Source: Methanobacteriota archaeon (GTDB lineage Archaea; Thermoplasmatota; Poseidoniia; Poseidoniales; Thalassarchaeaceae). Taken from it: a stretch of DNA of 45,701 bases. Each line of letters begins with the position of its first letter. The stretch's first letter is position 1. Below are positions 32,818 through 42,246 of the stretch, one piece after another. A program made the position numbers and the translations under genes. The notes beneath the pieces are model-generated. The model had not been told where the DNA came from and did no database searches. It was given only the letters and a program-made list of their open reading frames with translations. The stretch lies in NCBI GenBank assembly GCA_002718995.2, contig PBGL02000025.1, positions 1 to 45,701 of the forward strand, in the 5' to 3' direction.

Positions 32818-33009
32818 ATGCCAGAAACGAGAATCTGCAGCTTCACCAGTGAGGAGATTGAGCCCGGTACTGGACTGATGTACATCAAGAGGGATGGATC
32901 AGTCATGTGGTTCAGAGACAGCAAGGCTCGAAAGAACGCCCTGAAACTCAAGAGGAACCCTCGAAGGCTGAAGTGGACACAGCGCTACGAGAAGGGCGGC
33001 ATCAAGTAA
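32818..33009 (+). CDS. rpl24e: 50S ribosomal protein L24e lacking zinc-ribbon cysteines
   Basis: 63 residues from ATG 32818 (MPETRICSF, matching the usual L24e start; a GTG at 32809 would add three residues). Conserved core: SEEIEPGTGLMYIKRDGSVMWF and KARKNALKLKRNPRRLKWTQ. L24e normally has C-x2-C and C-x3-C zinc ligands; here the first pair reads C-S-F-T and the second pair position reads R-D-S-K-A, leaving one Cys of four. A zinc-free version is therefore predicted. The end overlaps the convergent S15 peptidase gene by eight bases. Confidence 0.93.
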   Translation: MPETRICSFTSEEIEPGTGLMYIKRDGSVMWFRDSKARKNALKLKRNPRRLKWTQRYEKGGIK

Positions 33010-34993
33010 CTGAGCCCTGTTCGATGCATATTGGACTCATGCAAGACGGTGGGTCGAATAGCAGCTTCTCGCTCGGGTCTATCAAGTCCAGTAGTAGGTT
33101 TGACGTCTGCCCCTCCTGCACGGTGACCACCGAACTGGTAGAAGCTGGAAGATAATCCTCTCCAGTACTTGACAGACTCAGCTTTATTGTGTGTCCAGCC
33201 TGAATCTGGACATCCATTGCAAAGAACTCCATCTTCGCATTTATTGTCTGAATTACAGGTAGCCAAGTCTGCTCCTCGGTACCACCCTCATGATATCTCA
33301 AATCCATTATCGCGTGTCCTATGTGGATGCAAGATCCCGCCTCGTCACAATCCTCGAGTAGTGCGTAAATCTGCCCGCCCACGGTTGCGGTATTCACATC
33401 TATGTGGAGCCTAGGGAGGCCTGCGATCCATATGCCCTCTTCCAAAGGCGCAGTCTCATAGACGGGGCCTGTTGAGCCAGTCGGAAGGATATTTGTCGTT
33501 CCACCGATGTTTGTCATGGCCCCTCCCAAATCAAGGGCTAGTGTATTCATTCCCTCTGGAGGATAGCGATCCTCTATGCGCCACTGTCCTTGATTAGTCT
33601 GAATCTCGACCCAGAGTCCTGGCTTATCGCCTTCGTCCAGCAAATAGTAATCGAACCACTCCAGAAGGTCCTGCATCCAATCAAATCGTGTCATTTGAGG
33701 GAATGCCTCACGACCACGCCCCTCGCCCGATCTGTCGAAGTGGTAAGTTGGACGGTCCGGGTAATCGTGATCCCACTGCCCGAAAAGGCCCTTTGCCTCT
33801 ATGCCGACGTCCTTCAGTTGGTTAATCACTGGAATCGCCATGTGAGGGTCTACGTTCCAGTCATGCATTCCCTGGATCAAGTATACCGAGCCCTCGTAAT
33901 TGTCGAGTACACGATCGAGGAAGTATCTCTCCCCCCAATAGTTCCCTGCGACTTCTCCGCCCCACATCCAAGCAGCCACTCCGGTGCCGGGTCCGATGAT
34001 GTAGTCGGGACATAGGTTGCCGACATCCTCAGTATCACCGTCGATTCCATATGACCCGTATACGCCATTGTGCATTATTGGAGCTCGAGCCTCCGAGGAA
34101 CCATTCTTCCACATTAGCTCCATGACTCCGATGAGGCCGGATATCGGTACTATGGTGGAAAGGTGCTCGTTGCCGAACATAGCTGCCTGCCACGGAGTTG
34201 AACCATCATACGACTTGCCGATCATGGCTACGCGTCCGTTCGACCAGTCCTGCGTACCCAGCCAAGTAACGGCAGCATCGACGCCGAGCTGCTCTGCATT
34301 GCCCATCAGATCCATGCAATGATTGGAACGTCCGGTACCCATTACCGAGACCTGTGCGAAAGCGAATCCATGGGGCAATATCTGATCAATGATCATGCTA
34401 CCGAGCCAAGTTCCGGACTGTTCAACTGGGCCAGTCTCGACCGATGGTTCGTCAAAGTAGGGCCCAAACTCTGCTATCACCGGGACCTTGACGCCCTCTG
34501 GTACATCAGGGAGCCAGAGCCCTAGGCTAACCTTCCCGTCAGGGGCTGCCCCACCCTCAGCCATCGGTAGTGTGAATTCAACGAAATGATGTGTTGAGTT
34601 CCACTCATTGTCGGTCTCGAGGACCGAGTAAGGCCCTACCTCCATGACGAACGAGTTGTTCTGCGATGTGACGTAGGGCCATTCAGAGCGCTCCCACACG
34701 GGAACTCTCTCATAGATTCCGAGATCCTTCTTTATCTCGTCCTTGATCTGGTCGAAGATGACTGACTGGACTATTACCACCATGAAGAGGGCCACTACTC
34801 CTATCGCGAATGCTGCTGGTATCAAGATGCGGGGAGACCCTATGTTCCATGTCTTTGAGTCCTCTGGGGCCTCGTCGGGAGAGTCGTCTATCAGAAACAG
34901 CTCCGCCTCCAGAACAGGGGGTTCCAACTCCCCTTTCCTCGCATGCGCGTGGTCATCCGAGGCATGATCGTGGTCGCAGCACTCCTCGCCCAT
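33002..34993 (-). CDS. Membrane-anchored S15/CocE-NonD family peptidase or acyl hydrolase
   Basis: 663 residues from ATG 34993 (a TTG at 35029 would add 12). The first 16 residues hold Cys-Cys and His/Asp pairs (GEECCDHDHASDDHAHA). A membrane helix lies near residues 56-78 (IPAAFAIGVVALFMVVIVQSVIF), placing the C-terminal domain outside. That domain has the S15 alpha/beta-hydrolase triad: Ser in GKSYDGST, Asp in LIQGMHDWNVDPH, His in GQWDHDYPDR, followed by the jelly-roll domain typical of X-Pro dipeptidyl-peptidases and CocE. It probably trims peptides at the surface. Convergent with L24e. Confidence 0.85.
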   Translation of the reverse strand: MGEECCDHDHASDDHAHARKGELEPPVLEAELFLIDDSPDEAPEDSKTWNIGSPRILIPAAFAIGVVALFMVVIVQSVIFDQIKDEIKKDLGIYERVPVWERSEWPYVTSQNNSFVMEVGPYSVLETDNEWNSTHHFVEFTLPMAEGGAAPDGKVSLGLWLPDVPEGVKVPVIAEFGPYFDEPSVETGPVEQSGTWLGSMIIDQILPHGFAFAQVSVMGTGRSNHCMDLMGNAEQLGVDAAVTWLGTQDWSNGRVAMIGKSYDGSTPWQAAMFGNEHLSTIVPISGLIGVMELMWKNGSSEARAPIMHNGVYGSYGIDGDTEDVGNLCPDYIIGPGTGVAAWMWGGEVAGNYWGERYFLDRVLDNYEGSVYLIQGMHDWNVDPHMAIPVINQLKDVGIEAKGLFGQWDHDYPDRPTYHFDRSGEGRGREAFPQMTRFDWMQDLLEWFDYYLLDEGDKPGLWVEIQTNQGQWRIEDRYPPEGMNTLALDLGGAMTNIGGTTNILPTGSTGPVYETAPLEEGIWIAGLPRLHIDVNTATVGGQIYALLEDCDEAGSCIHIGHAIMDLRYHEGGTEEQTWLPVIQTINAKMEFFAMDVQIQAGHTIKLSLSSTGEDYLPASTSSVVTVQEGQTSNLLLDLIDPSEKLLFDPPSCMSPICIEQGSVT

Positions 34994-35097
34994 CAAGCAC
35001 GTGGAAGAATGGGTACCCCTTGAATCCAATCATCATAATCTTCACATTTTGTAATGAGACACTTTCACACTTAGACCCAGCAATAACGCTATTACCG

Positions 35098-35268
35098 ATG
35101 TACGGGGATAGTGCGTCTTCTGTGATAACCTACTACTCGTCTAGCATCGAGGGGGCGTACGAGACATACTGGAGGCTCGTATTCTCATGCATCATAGAGC
35201 ACGATATGATGCCAGAGCCCGAGTTTGACGAGGAGAGCGGTGTCTGGGTTGTTTCGATCGAGCAATGA
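35098..35268 (+). CDS. Small acidic protein (56 aa), unknown function
   Basis: From ATG 35098: MYGDSASSVITYYSSSIEG, then AYETYWRLVFSCIIEHDMMP and EPEFDEESGVWVVSIEQ. The frame is open further upstream (to 34810) but that part lies antisense to the N-terminus of the S15 peptidase and is low-complexity, so only the last 56 codons look protein-like. No clear promoter or ribosome site. The sequence suggests a small alpha/beta domain. Flanked by two minus-strand genes. No family recognised. Confidence 0.4.
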   Translation: MYGDSASSVITYYSSSIEGAYETYWRLVFSCIIEHDMMPEPEFDEESGVWVVSIEQ

Positions 35269-35291
35269 GTGCAAATGGGCTTTCTATGAAC

Positions 35292-35759
35292 TCAGATCGA
35301 GGAGGCGAAGGCGACCACGGCATCGTAATCTGGCTCAACGCCGGGGTTTTCTGCGACCCAGCGATGCTGGACCACGCCGTTTTTGTCAATTACAATAACG
35401 ACCCTATTGGCACAAACGTATCCCTCGATACCCCCAAGTCCGACAAATGCTGCATCGTAACTGTTGACGACCTTCCTATCCAAATCGGAAAGCAAATCGA
35501 ATTCAAGGTTGTATTTTCGGGCGAATTCCGCGTTAGCCCATGGAGAGTCGACGCTGATTCCTAGAACTGCTGTATTCGCCTCGTTGAGCTTTGCCATGTT
35601 GTCTTGGAAAGCGCACATCTCCTTGTCGCAAACACCTGTGAAGGCGCCTGGGTAGAATACGAGAATGACGGTTTTGCCGGTGTAATCGGTCAAGTTGACG
35701 TCTTCCTTAGCGGTATTTTTCAGTGTGAAGCTAGGTGCTGTATCTCCAATATTGACCAT
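35292..35759 (-). CDS. Peroxiredoxin (AhpC/TSA, AhpE/BCP-like)
   Basis: 155 residues from ATG 35759 (MVNIGDTAPSFTL); the frame extends to 35834 but overlaps the upstream gene. The peroxidatic site is FYPGAFTGVCDKEMCAF: Thr and Cys of the T-x2-C motif, with a second Cys four residues later. The conserved Arg is in ANRVVIVIDKNGVV. It reduces peroxides using a thiol donor. It follows the ilvE gene on the same strand with a gap of about 45 bases. Confidence 0.9.
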   Translation of the reverse strand: MVNIGDTAPSFTLKNTAKEDVNLTDYTGKTVILVFYPGAFTGVCDKEMCAFQDNMAKLNEANTAVLGISVDSPWANAEFARKYNLEFDLLSDLDRKVVNSYDAAFVGLGGIEGYVCANRVVIVIDKNGVVQHRWVAENPGVEPDYDAVVAFASSI

Positions 35760-35805
35760 GAATCGTCCGACAATCGCCGGCGTATATCGCTTTCGACAGG
35801 AATTC

Positions 35806-36846
35806 CTAGACCGAAACGGTCCATCCGAACTCATCTGGGGCCCTTCTCTGCTGGATTGCCGTTAGCTCCTCATACAGCTGCATTGTAACTGATCCGACTT
35901 CTCCTCCGCAGTATTCCACGACCTTGTCTCCATGCTGAATCTTGCCTATGGAAGAGACTACCGCGGCTGTCCCCACGCAGAAGCACTCGTCGGCGTCCAT
36001 TGCATAGCCGACTTCCACTTTCTCCTCCTTGACCTCATAGCCCCTAGATCTGGCCAGCTCGATGATTGATGATCTGGTAATCCCAGGAAGTATTGTTCCT
36101 GTGAGTTCCGGGGTTGAGATTCTCCCTTCCTTGACGCAGAAGAAGTTGGCTGCACCTACCTCCTCGATGTACTTGTGATTGGCGGCATCTAGGTAGATTA
36201 TCTCGGAATAACCCTCCTTCTTCGCCATCTTGGATGGTATCATCCCTGGCGCATAGTTGCCTATCGCCTTGACTCCTCCAGAGCCACCTGGGGCCGCCCT
36301 GTGGAACTCATCTGAGACCCTGAGGGAAGTTGGGGTTATCCCTCCCTTGAAGTAGGGGCCAACGGGGGACACGAAAACCAGGAAGGTGTATTCGGGGGCC
36401 GGTGCGACTCCGAGTATCGGTCCGCTCCCCATGAGAAGGGGTCTGATGTAGAGTGCTCCCTTGCCCATGGGCGGTACCCATCGCAAGTTCTCTCGAACGG
36501 TCTGCTTGACGGCATCCAGGAACATCTCCTCTGGGACTGGTGGCATGCCGAGTCTCTTTGCTCCTTGTTGGGCCCTCCTGGCATTGTGTTCAGGACGGAA
36601 CAAAACCACGCTCCCATCGGCGGCTCGCTGTGCCTTCATTCCCTCGAATAGTCCCTGCCCGTAGTTAATGACGCCAGCTGCTGGTGAAATTCTCAGATCG
36701 TCGAAGTCCCTCATCGAACCAGGGGACCATTCCTCGCCGATATCGCACTTGGCGACGTACATCCTGTCAGTCTGGGTGAAGCTGAAAGTGAGGGAGTCCC
36801 AGTCGATTTCAGGTCGGGCTTCTGCCAAGATTACAACTCCGGACAT
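35806..36846 (-). CDS. ilvE: Branched-chain amino acid aminotransferase
   Basis: 346 residues from ATG 36846 (MSGVVILAEARPEIDW); a TTG at 36873 is an unlikely extension. Fold type IV PLP enzyme: NYGQGLFEGMKAQRAADGSVVLFRP with the substrate-binding segment, YIRPLLMGSG, VKAIGNYAPGM with the PLP Lys, and YIEEVGAANFFCV, then GITRSSIIELAR and FCVGTAAVVSSIG. Interconverts Leu/Ile/Val with their keto acids. Divergent from polB. Confidence 0.95.
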   Translation of the reverse strand: MSGVVILAEARPEIDWDSLTFSFTQTDRMYVAKCDIGEEWSPGSMRDFDDLRISPAAGVINYGQGLFEGMKAQRAADGSVVLFRPEHNARRAQQGAKRLGMPPVPEEMFLDAVKQTVRENLRWVPPMGKGALYIRPLLMGSGPILGVAPAPEYTFLVFVSPVGPYFKGGITPTSLRVSDEFHRAAPGGSGGVKAIGNYAPGMIPSKMAKKEGYSEIIYLDAANHKYIEEVGAANFFCVKEGRISTPELTGTILPGITRSSIIELARSRGYEVKEEKVEVGYAMDADECFCVGTAAVVSSIGKIQHGDKVVEYCGGEVGSVTMQLYEELTAIQQRRAPDEFGWTVSV

Positions 36847-36968
36847 GTACCACGGAAGCGAGTCGGCTTTCAACGATTGCGCAAGGACTGCCTCCCGACA
36901 TCGTTATGGCCCCTCGCTGGGACATAGTTTGAAGGCGGTCAGTTACCTGCTGAGAGCGAGGCGAGCGG

Positions 36969-39587
36969 ATGGAGTGGGAGGAGAGGATGTGTATCATCTC
37001 AGGTTCGTACCAGTCTACCGACTCAAAACCACCAAGAACTACAGTAGAACTGTGGTGCCGCTCGCAAGCGGGTCACTCCGTGGTACTCCTGGTTAACGGA
37101 CTCCGTCCATACTTCGACATAGCCCTGCGAGGAGCTCCTCGACCGGGGGAGTCTGTGAATCTGGATGGTGTCAGATCGATCTCGGAGGTAGTAGAAGTAG
37201 AGGGTCCCGTTACAAAATGGACAAGGCATGGCGAGAAGAGGCACTGGAGGGTGTATGCAGACCAGCCCTACTCCGTAAGGAGGCTTAGGAAGAAGCTAGA
37301 GGACTGGGAGGTGACAAGTGCGGATATCCCATTCCAAAACCGTCTGATGCTAGATCTGGACCTAGGGCCCCACATCAACGCAAGAGGTGACGTCCTGTGG
37401 GCTGGCGAGAGAGCCCCTGATGAAGCGAAGAAGGGGGGCACCACTGACAGGCAATCGGCAGAAGTTGCAATAGCGGAAGCAGGGGGTGCGGGAATCTACC
37501 CGGTGGACATGATCGTTTCCTGCGATCTGGGTGGCCTATCCAGGGCCGAGCCTTTTCCAGCGCCATTCGTCACTTTCTCATTCGACTTGGAGACTAGCAT
37601 AGCGACCAACAGGATACTGTGCGCTGCTGCCGTCGTAGACCGTGCTGGTGTGCGTTCCGAGTATGAATTCAAGGGTGAAGAGAGAGAAATAATGGAAGGT
37701 TTGACCTCACTCGTCAGGGAGTCAGACCCAGACTTCGTTACTGGTTACAACATCGATAATTTCGACCTTCCAAGAATGGAAGAGAGAGCAGAGGTAATCT
37801 GCCCCAGACCGAAGTACAACAGATCCCCCCTGTTTGGCTGGGGCAGGGTCCCGATGAACGAAGGCGAGAGCAAGAGGATATTCCCGACAAGGCAGCAGAA
37901 CAGGGTTTGGAGAATTCCTGGTAGAATACCGATGGACGCTTGGTGGCAAGCACGGCAAACCCTCAGACCCCAGAGGGAGTCTCTGAGGTATGTCTCACAA
38001 CTCCTTTGGCCCGACGATGAGGAAATGCAGAAACTGGATGTTGATGCGAGCAAGATGGACGAGGAATGGGCCTCGAGGCCGGATGTGGTGATGGAGTACT
38101 GCGTTAGAGATACACATCTGCCGCTAGACATACTAGGGCATCTGAAGGCGGTTGCCCGAAAGGAGGCGTTGGCTTCAGTATCGCTTACCGCGGTTGAGAC
38201 AGCGGCCAATGGGACGACCAGCCAATGGATCGATTCTCTTGTCATGAGACTGGCCGACAAAGAGAATATCGCTGTCCCAATGACAAATGCCGGGCCAAGG
38301 AAAAGGGATCAGATTGCAGGTGGGTACGTCCATGAGGTCGAGCCCGGGATGGAGCCTTGGATAGTCGTCCTCGACTTCAAGTCGATGTACCCATCAATAA
38401 TGATCAGCAACAACATATGCTCCACCACACTCGTAAGGGACGGTCAAGAAAACTCGTCACACAGCGTCTCTCCGACCACTAGGACCAGATACAAGTCAAA
38501 GGAAGAGATGAATGGGCTGGTCCCCAGACTCCTTGAAGATTTGATGGCAAAGAGGGACTTGTACAAGAGGGAGATGGAAGAGGCCCAGACGAAGGGCGAT
38601 GAGGTCGAGGCCTTTCTTCTCGACCAACTCCAATATGCGGTCAAGATACTGATGAATTCATTCTATGGCGTCTTCGCATCTAGTTTCTACAGATTCACGC
38701 ATCCGGACTTGGGGGCAAGCATAACGGAGTGGGCCAGGCACAACATAAAGGCGATTATTTCCCAAGTCGAGGAGGGCGGTAATGACGTGATATACTCCGA
38801 CACGGATTCGATTTTCGTTAAATCGCCGGTGGATCAGGGAGCTCCCACGAACAAGCCAGAGGACCCGGAAGGGGCCGAAGTCTGGAGCGCTACCCGGGAT
38901 GAGACTCTCAAATTCGGGGAAGGCCTAGCTCAGATGTTCACGAAAGAGGGTGCGGAGCTTGAGTTTGAAACGGCCCTCTCCGCGTTTTTCAGCCATGGCG
39001 CCAAGAAAAGATACGTTGGAAGGGTGGTATGGCCCAGGGAGGAGATGCTGATAAGGGGCTACGAGGTAAGGAGGACGGATTCCTTTGATCTGCTTTCCGA
39101 GACCATGACTCAGATGTTTGAGATGCTTCTGGACGGAGATACGGAAGGGGCGGTGGACATGACCAAGCTGGCAATTGACGAAGTGAGAAGCGGGAGTGTC
39201 GACCCATCGAGACTCGTGATTAGCAGATCTTGCAAGGGCAAGTGGAACTCGAAAAAGAACGAGTGGGACTTCAGCATATACTCGAATCCGGACGGGTTGC
39301 CCTATGTGAGAGCGGCAAAGCAGAGAATATCTGCGGGACTCCAGTTCACGCCGGGGATGAAGGTTGGATACATAATCACGGAGCCCGATCCAGGGGAAAA
39401 GAAGCTGGGCGTTAGTGCGTGGCTGGTCGACGAAATAGGCGGAGAGCCACCAGAATATGACAGGGATTACTATGCAAAACGCCTCGCTAAGTCACTAGGT
39501 CGCATAACTGAGGCATTCGGTGTGGACGAGAAAGAGCTCCTGAAAGGGGCTAGGCCCAAGGGCCAGAGTAGCATCTTCGACTTCTAA
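36969..39587 (+). CDS. polB: Family B DNA polymerase
   Basis: 872 residues. An N-terminal domain precedes the 3'-5' exonuclease: Exo I FSFDLET (Asp206, Glu208), Exo II TGYNIDNFDLPRM and Exo III EYCVRDTHLP. Polymerase motifs: A LDFKSMYPSIMISNN (Asp469), B YAVKILMNSFYGVF, and C YSDTDSIF (Asp611, Asp613). All catalytic residues are intact. The last residues QSSIFDF look like a PCNA-interacting PIP box. About 90 residues longer than Pyrococcus PolB. Start ATG 36969; an in-frame ATG at 36987 has the better ribosome site (GGGAGGAG). Confidence 0.96.
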   Translation: MEWEERMCIISGSYQSTDSKPPRTTVELWCRSQAGHSVVLLVNGLRPYFDIALRGAPRPGESVNLDGVRSISEVVEVEGPVTKWTRHGEKRHWRVYADQPYSVRRLRKKLEDWEVTSADIPFQNRLMLDLDLGPHINARGDVLWAGERAPDEAKKGGTTDRQSAEVAIAEAGGAGIYPVDMIVSCDLGGLSRAEPFPAPFVTFSFDLETSIATNRILCAAAVVDRAGVRSEYEFKGEEREIMEGLTSLVRESDPDFVTGYNIDNFDLPRMEERAEVICPRPKYNRSPLFGWGRVPMNEGESKRIFPTRQQNRVWRIPGRIPMDAWWQARQTLRPQRESLRYVSQLLWPDDEEMQKLDVDASKMDEEWASRPDVVMEYCVRDTHLPLDILGHLKAVARKEALASVSLTAVETAANGTTSQWIDSLVMRLADKENIAVPMTNAGPRKRDQIAGGYVHEVEPGMEPWIVVLDFKSMYPSIMISNNICSTTLVRDGQENSSHSVSPTTRTRYKSKEEMNGLVPRLLEDLMAKRDLYKREMEEAQTKGDEVEAFLLDQLQYAVKILMNSFYGVFASSFYRFTHPDLGASITEWARHNIKAIISQVEEGGNDVIYSDTDSIFVKSPVDQGAPTNKPEDPEGAEVWSATRDETLKFGEGLAQMFTKEGAELEFETALSAFFSHGAKKRYVGRVVWPREEMLIRGYEVRRTDSFDLLSETMTQMFEMLLDGDTEGAVDMTKLAIDEVRSGSVDPSRLVISRSCKGKWNSKKNEWDFSIYSNPDGLPYVRAAKQRISAGLQFTPGMKVGYIITEPDPGEKKLGVSAWLVDEIGGEPPEYDRDYYAKRLAKSLGRITEAFGVDEKELLKGARPKGQSSIFDF

Positions 39588-39633
39588 CGGCTCATCGCAG
39601 GGTTGATTTCATACCGGCCCCCAGCGATGCACC

Positions 39634-40824
39634 ATGAGAGGGGGGAAGTCAGCGGGCTTGATGATGGCAATGCTGATGATTTTCACTGCACTGGCAGGCT
39701 GTCTTGACATCTTGGGAAGCAATAGCCCCCCTTCGGCGAGCATGTCAATGGACCCTTCTGGGACCGTTAAGGCTGGAGATCCCGTTACCTTCAGTGCGGT
39801 TGGGTCATCCGACCCCGATGCTGATCCCATGACTTTCGAATGGACCTTCGGTGACGGGAATACCGGATCGGGGCTTACTACGAGCCATACATACGCGCAA
39901 CCGGGTGAATACACGGCCAAGCTTGCTGTCAACGACGGGAATCACGAAGTGACCACCAGCATGTATGTGACCGTCATTGACTCATCGGCCAGAGAGCCGC
40001 ATGCAGAGATTGTGACTGAGAAGGACAACGACTGCGATGGAGAATCGGCCCCAAGTGGTGACTTCGTTCTAGTTTGGGTATGCGAAGACGACAACGAGAT
40101 TGACGACAGGGATGTGAGCGTCTCGACGACGGTATCATTGGATGGGTCTGCCTCGTGGGCGGGATGCGACCCCGATGACCCCAACTGCTACGCTGAGGAG
40201 TACATAGTGAGCTACGAATGGGATCTGGACAGGAACACAGACTCGGACGGGGACGGAATCGAGGATAATGACGTGGATGCCACGGGAGAGACTGTGAACT
40301 GGGAGGAAATGCCGGCTGGCGCTTGGGACATTCGACTGACCGTGACGGACGACAACGGGCTGACCGATTACGACGACTCGGTCGTCTACGTCAACTACAG
40401 GGGAAAGTGGGCGGACTTCGAGATGGACAGGAGAGTCCAGGAGCCGATCACAATGACCTGGAACTTCCCAGTCACCTACGATGATGAGAGCAAGGACAGG
40501 ATCCGCTATCTCCGGCTCAAGGTCGACTACCCCAAGGAAGACGACGATCAAATCGGCGGAGGGGTCCCCGGCCAGACCACAGCAAACAAGCTGGACGTTT
40601 ACCTCTACAACAGCACCGATGAGGAGATATCGAACACCACTGGAATAGGGAACGATAACCGCAATGCGGGCGATTGCGGCAGCAACGACTACTGCGTCTG
40701 GATGGTGGTCGGAGGATCGACGGTGAGGGGCTTCCTCCCTGGCGATTGGACGGCGGACCTGATGAACGAGGAGACGCATACCACCAAAGTGAATTATTTC
40801 ATCGTCGAGTTGCAGTACAGGTAG
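39634..40824 (+). CDS. Secreted PKD-domain lipoprotein
   Basis: 396 residues. Signal peptide MMAMLMIFTAL with lipobox LAGCLD, so lipid-anchored outside. A PKD domain covers about residues 30-120 (SSDPDADPMTFEWTFGDGNTG, HTYAQPGEYTAKL). A second PKD-like domain near 170-265 has an insert of Asp-rich calcium-type sequence (DRNTDSDGDGIEDND). A C-terminal beta domain has paired Cys (DCGSNDYC). Very acidic, as expected for a protein exposed to seawater. Likely binding or structural. Ligand unknown. Confidence 0.8.
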   Translation: MRGGKSAGLMMAMLMIFTALAGCLDILGSNSPPSASMSMDPSGTVKAGDPVTFSAVGSSDPDADPMTFEWTFGDGNTGSGLTTSHTYAQPGEYTAKLAVNDGNHEVTTSMYVTVIDSSAREPHAEIVTEKDNDCDGESAPSGDFVLVWVCEDDNEIDDRDVSVSTTVSLDGSASWAGCDPDDPNCYAEEYIVSYEWDLDRNTDSDGDGIEDNDVDATGETVNWEEMPAGAWDIRLTVTDDNGLTDYDDSVVYVNYRGKWADFEMDRRVQEPITMTWNFPVTYDDESKDRIRYLRLKVDYPKEDDDQIGGGVPGQTTANKLDVYLYNSTDEEISNTTGIGNDNRNAGDCGSNDYCVWMVVGGSTVRGFLPGDWTADLMNEETHTTKVNYFIVELQYR

Positions 40825-40895
40825 GAAATATTACCCTCTGGCAACCACTAACGATATACTGCTAGCAAGTAGGGAAAATCATCGATGGGGAACGA

Positions 40896-40938
40896 TTCAT
40901 ATACGCCCCTTCGGTCGGCGGGCCACACTTAGGGGTGA
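40896..40938 (+). promoter_or_regulatory. TATA box and Shine-Dalgarno of the EF-1 alpha operon
   Basis: TTCATATAC (40896-40904) is about 45 bases before ATG 40945, and AGGGGTGA (40931-40938) is a near-perfect ribosome site six bases before it. Leader predicted at about 19 bases. Confidence 0.6.
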
Positions 40939-40944
40939 ATAACT

Positions 40945-42228
40945 ATGGGTTCACAATGGGAAGACAAAAGCAAGCCGCATCTGAATATCGTGTTCGTAGG
41001 GCACGTAGACCACGGAAAGTCGACGACAGTAGGTCGTATACTTCTTGACAGCGGGCACATCGAAGAGCACGTGATTGAGAAGAACGAGAAGCTAGCTGCT
41101 GAATCCGGTAAGGCCGGTTTCGGTCTGGCTTACGTCATGGACGGACTGAAGGAGGAGCGCGCACGTGGAATTACTATCGACGTCGCGCACAAGGAGTTCT
41201 ACACCCCTAACTACTACTTCACCATCATTGACGCACCTGGTCACCGTGACTTCGTGAAGAACATGATCACTGGAACCAGCCAAGCAGACGCTGCAGTCCT
41301 GAACGTTGCTGCCAACGACGGTGTCAACGCCCAGACCAGGGAGCACGCCTTCCTAGCACGCGTTCTTGGTGTAACCGAGCTGATTGTCAACGTCAACAAG
41401 ATGGACATCAGCGGTGTTAACTGGGAAGAGGGCAAGTACAACGATGTCAAGGCTGAGGTCGGCAACCTACTGAAGGGAGCTGGATACAAGCCTGACGAGA
41501 TCACTTTCGTTCCATGCTCGGCTCAGCTAGGCGACAACGTGTTCAACAAGAGCGCGAACATGCCTTGGTATGACGGCCCGACTCTGTTCGAGGCTATCGA
41601 CGCCATCACAATGCCGCCAAAGCCAACTGACAAGCCACTTCGCCTGCCAATACAGGATGTCTACAAGATAAGCGGAATCGGGACCGTCCCAGTCGGGAAG
41701 GTCGAGACCGGTGTCTTGCACTCTGGAAAGACAGTCGTGTTCAACCCCAGCCAGAAGTCCGCTGAGGTCAAGAGCATCGAGATGCACCACACGATCCACG
41801 AGAAGGCAGTGCCTGGTGACAACGTCGGTTTCAACGTCCGTGGCCTAGCTGCCACAGACATCCGCCGAGGAGACGTTGCTGGCTACGCTGACAGCGCTCC
41901 TGTGTTCGTGCGCCACGACGAGAGCTTCGTTGGGAACATCCAGATGATGGAGATTCCAAAGGCGATCGGTGTCGGGTACACACCAGTGTTCCACGCACAC
42001 ACCGCGCAGGTTGCAGTTCGATTCGTCGAGCTAATCAAGAACCTCAAGACCGGTGAGACGCCAGCATTCCTGAAGTCAGGAGACGCAGCTACCGTTAGGT
42101 TCCAGCCAACCAAGCCAATGGCTATCGAGGTCAAGGACAACTTCCCTGAGCTCTGCAGGTTCGCAATCCGAGACATGGGTAAGACCGTGGCCGCCGGAAT
42201 GTGCATAGCCATAGACAAGAAGGAATAA
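40945..42228 (+). CDS. tuf: Translation elongation factor EF-1 alpha (aEF1A)
   Basis: 427 residues of the archaeal/eukaryotic EF1A type. GTPase motifs: G1 [10 protein letters not shown]2 RGITID, G3 DAPGHRD, G4 NKMD, and G5 near VPCSAQLGD. Domains 2 and 3 follow ([20 protein letters not shown]; the closing [21 protein letters not shown]). It delivers aminoacyl-tRNA to the ribosome. The codons favour C-ending and adenine-poor choices, as expected for a highly expressed gene. In operon with uS10, 18 bases downstream. Confidence 0.98.
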   Translation: MGSQWEDKSKPHLNIVFVGHVDHGKSTTVGRILLDSGHIEEHVIEKNEKLAAESGKAGFGLAYVMDGLKEERARGITIDVAHKEFYTPNYYFTIIDAPGHRDFVKNMITGTSQADAAVLNVAANDGVNAQTREHAFLARVLGVTELIVNVNKMDISGVNWEEGKYNDVKAEVGNLLKGAGYKPDEITFVPCSAQLGDNVFNKSANMPWYDGPTLFEAIDAITMPPKPTDKPLRLPIQDVYKISGIGTVPVGKVETGVLHSGKTVVFNPSQKSAEVKSIEMHHTIHEKAVPGDNVGFNVRGLAATDIRRGDVAGYADSAPVFVRHDESFVGNIQMMEIPKAIGVGYTPVFHAHTAQVAVRFVELIKNLKTGETPAFLKSGDAATVRFQPTKPMAIEVKDNFPELCRFAIRDMGKTVAAGMCIAIDKKE

Positions 42229-42246
42229 GTCGACTAAGGTGAACAG

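Noticed and set aside
34810-35097. Upstream part of a 152-codon plus-strand frame
   Set aside because: Pro/Ser/Arg-rich and antisense to the S15 peptidase N-terminus; only the last 56 codons were kept.
40135-40779. 214-codon minus-strand open frame, Val/Arg-rich
   Set aside because: Antisense of the Asp-rich PKD lipoprotein; Asp codons (GAC/GAT) read backwards give Val and Ile.
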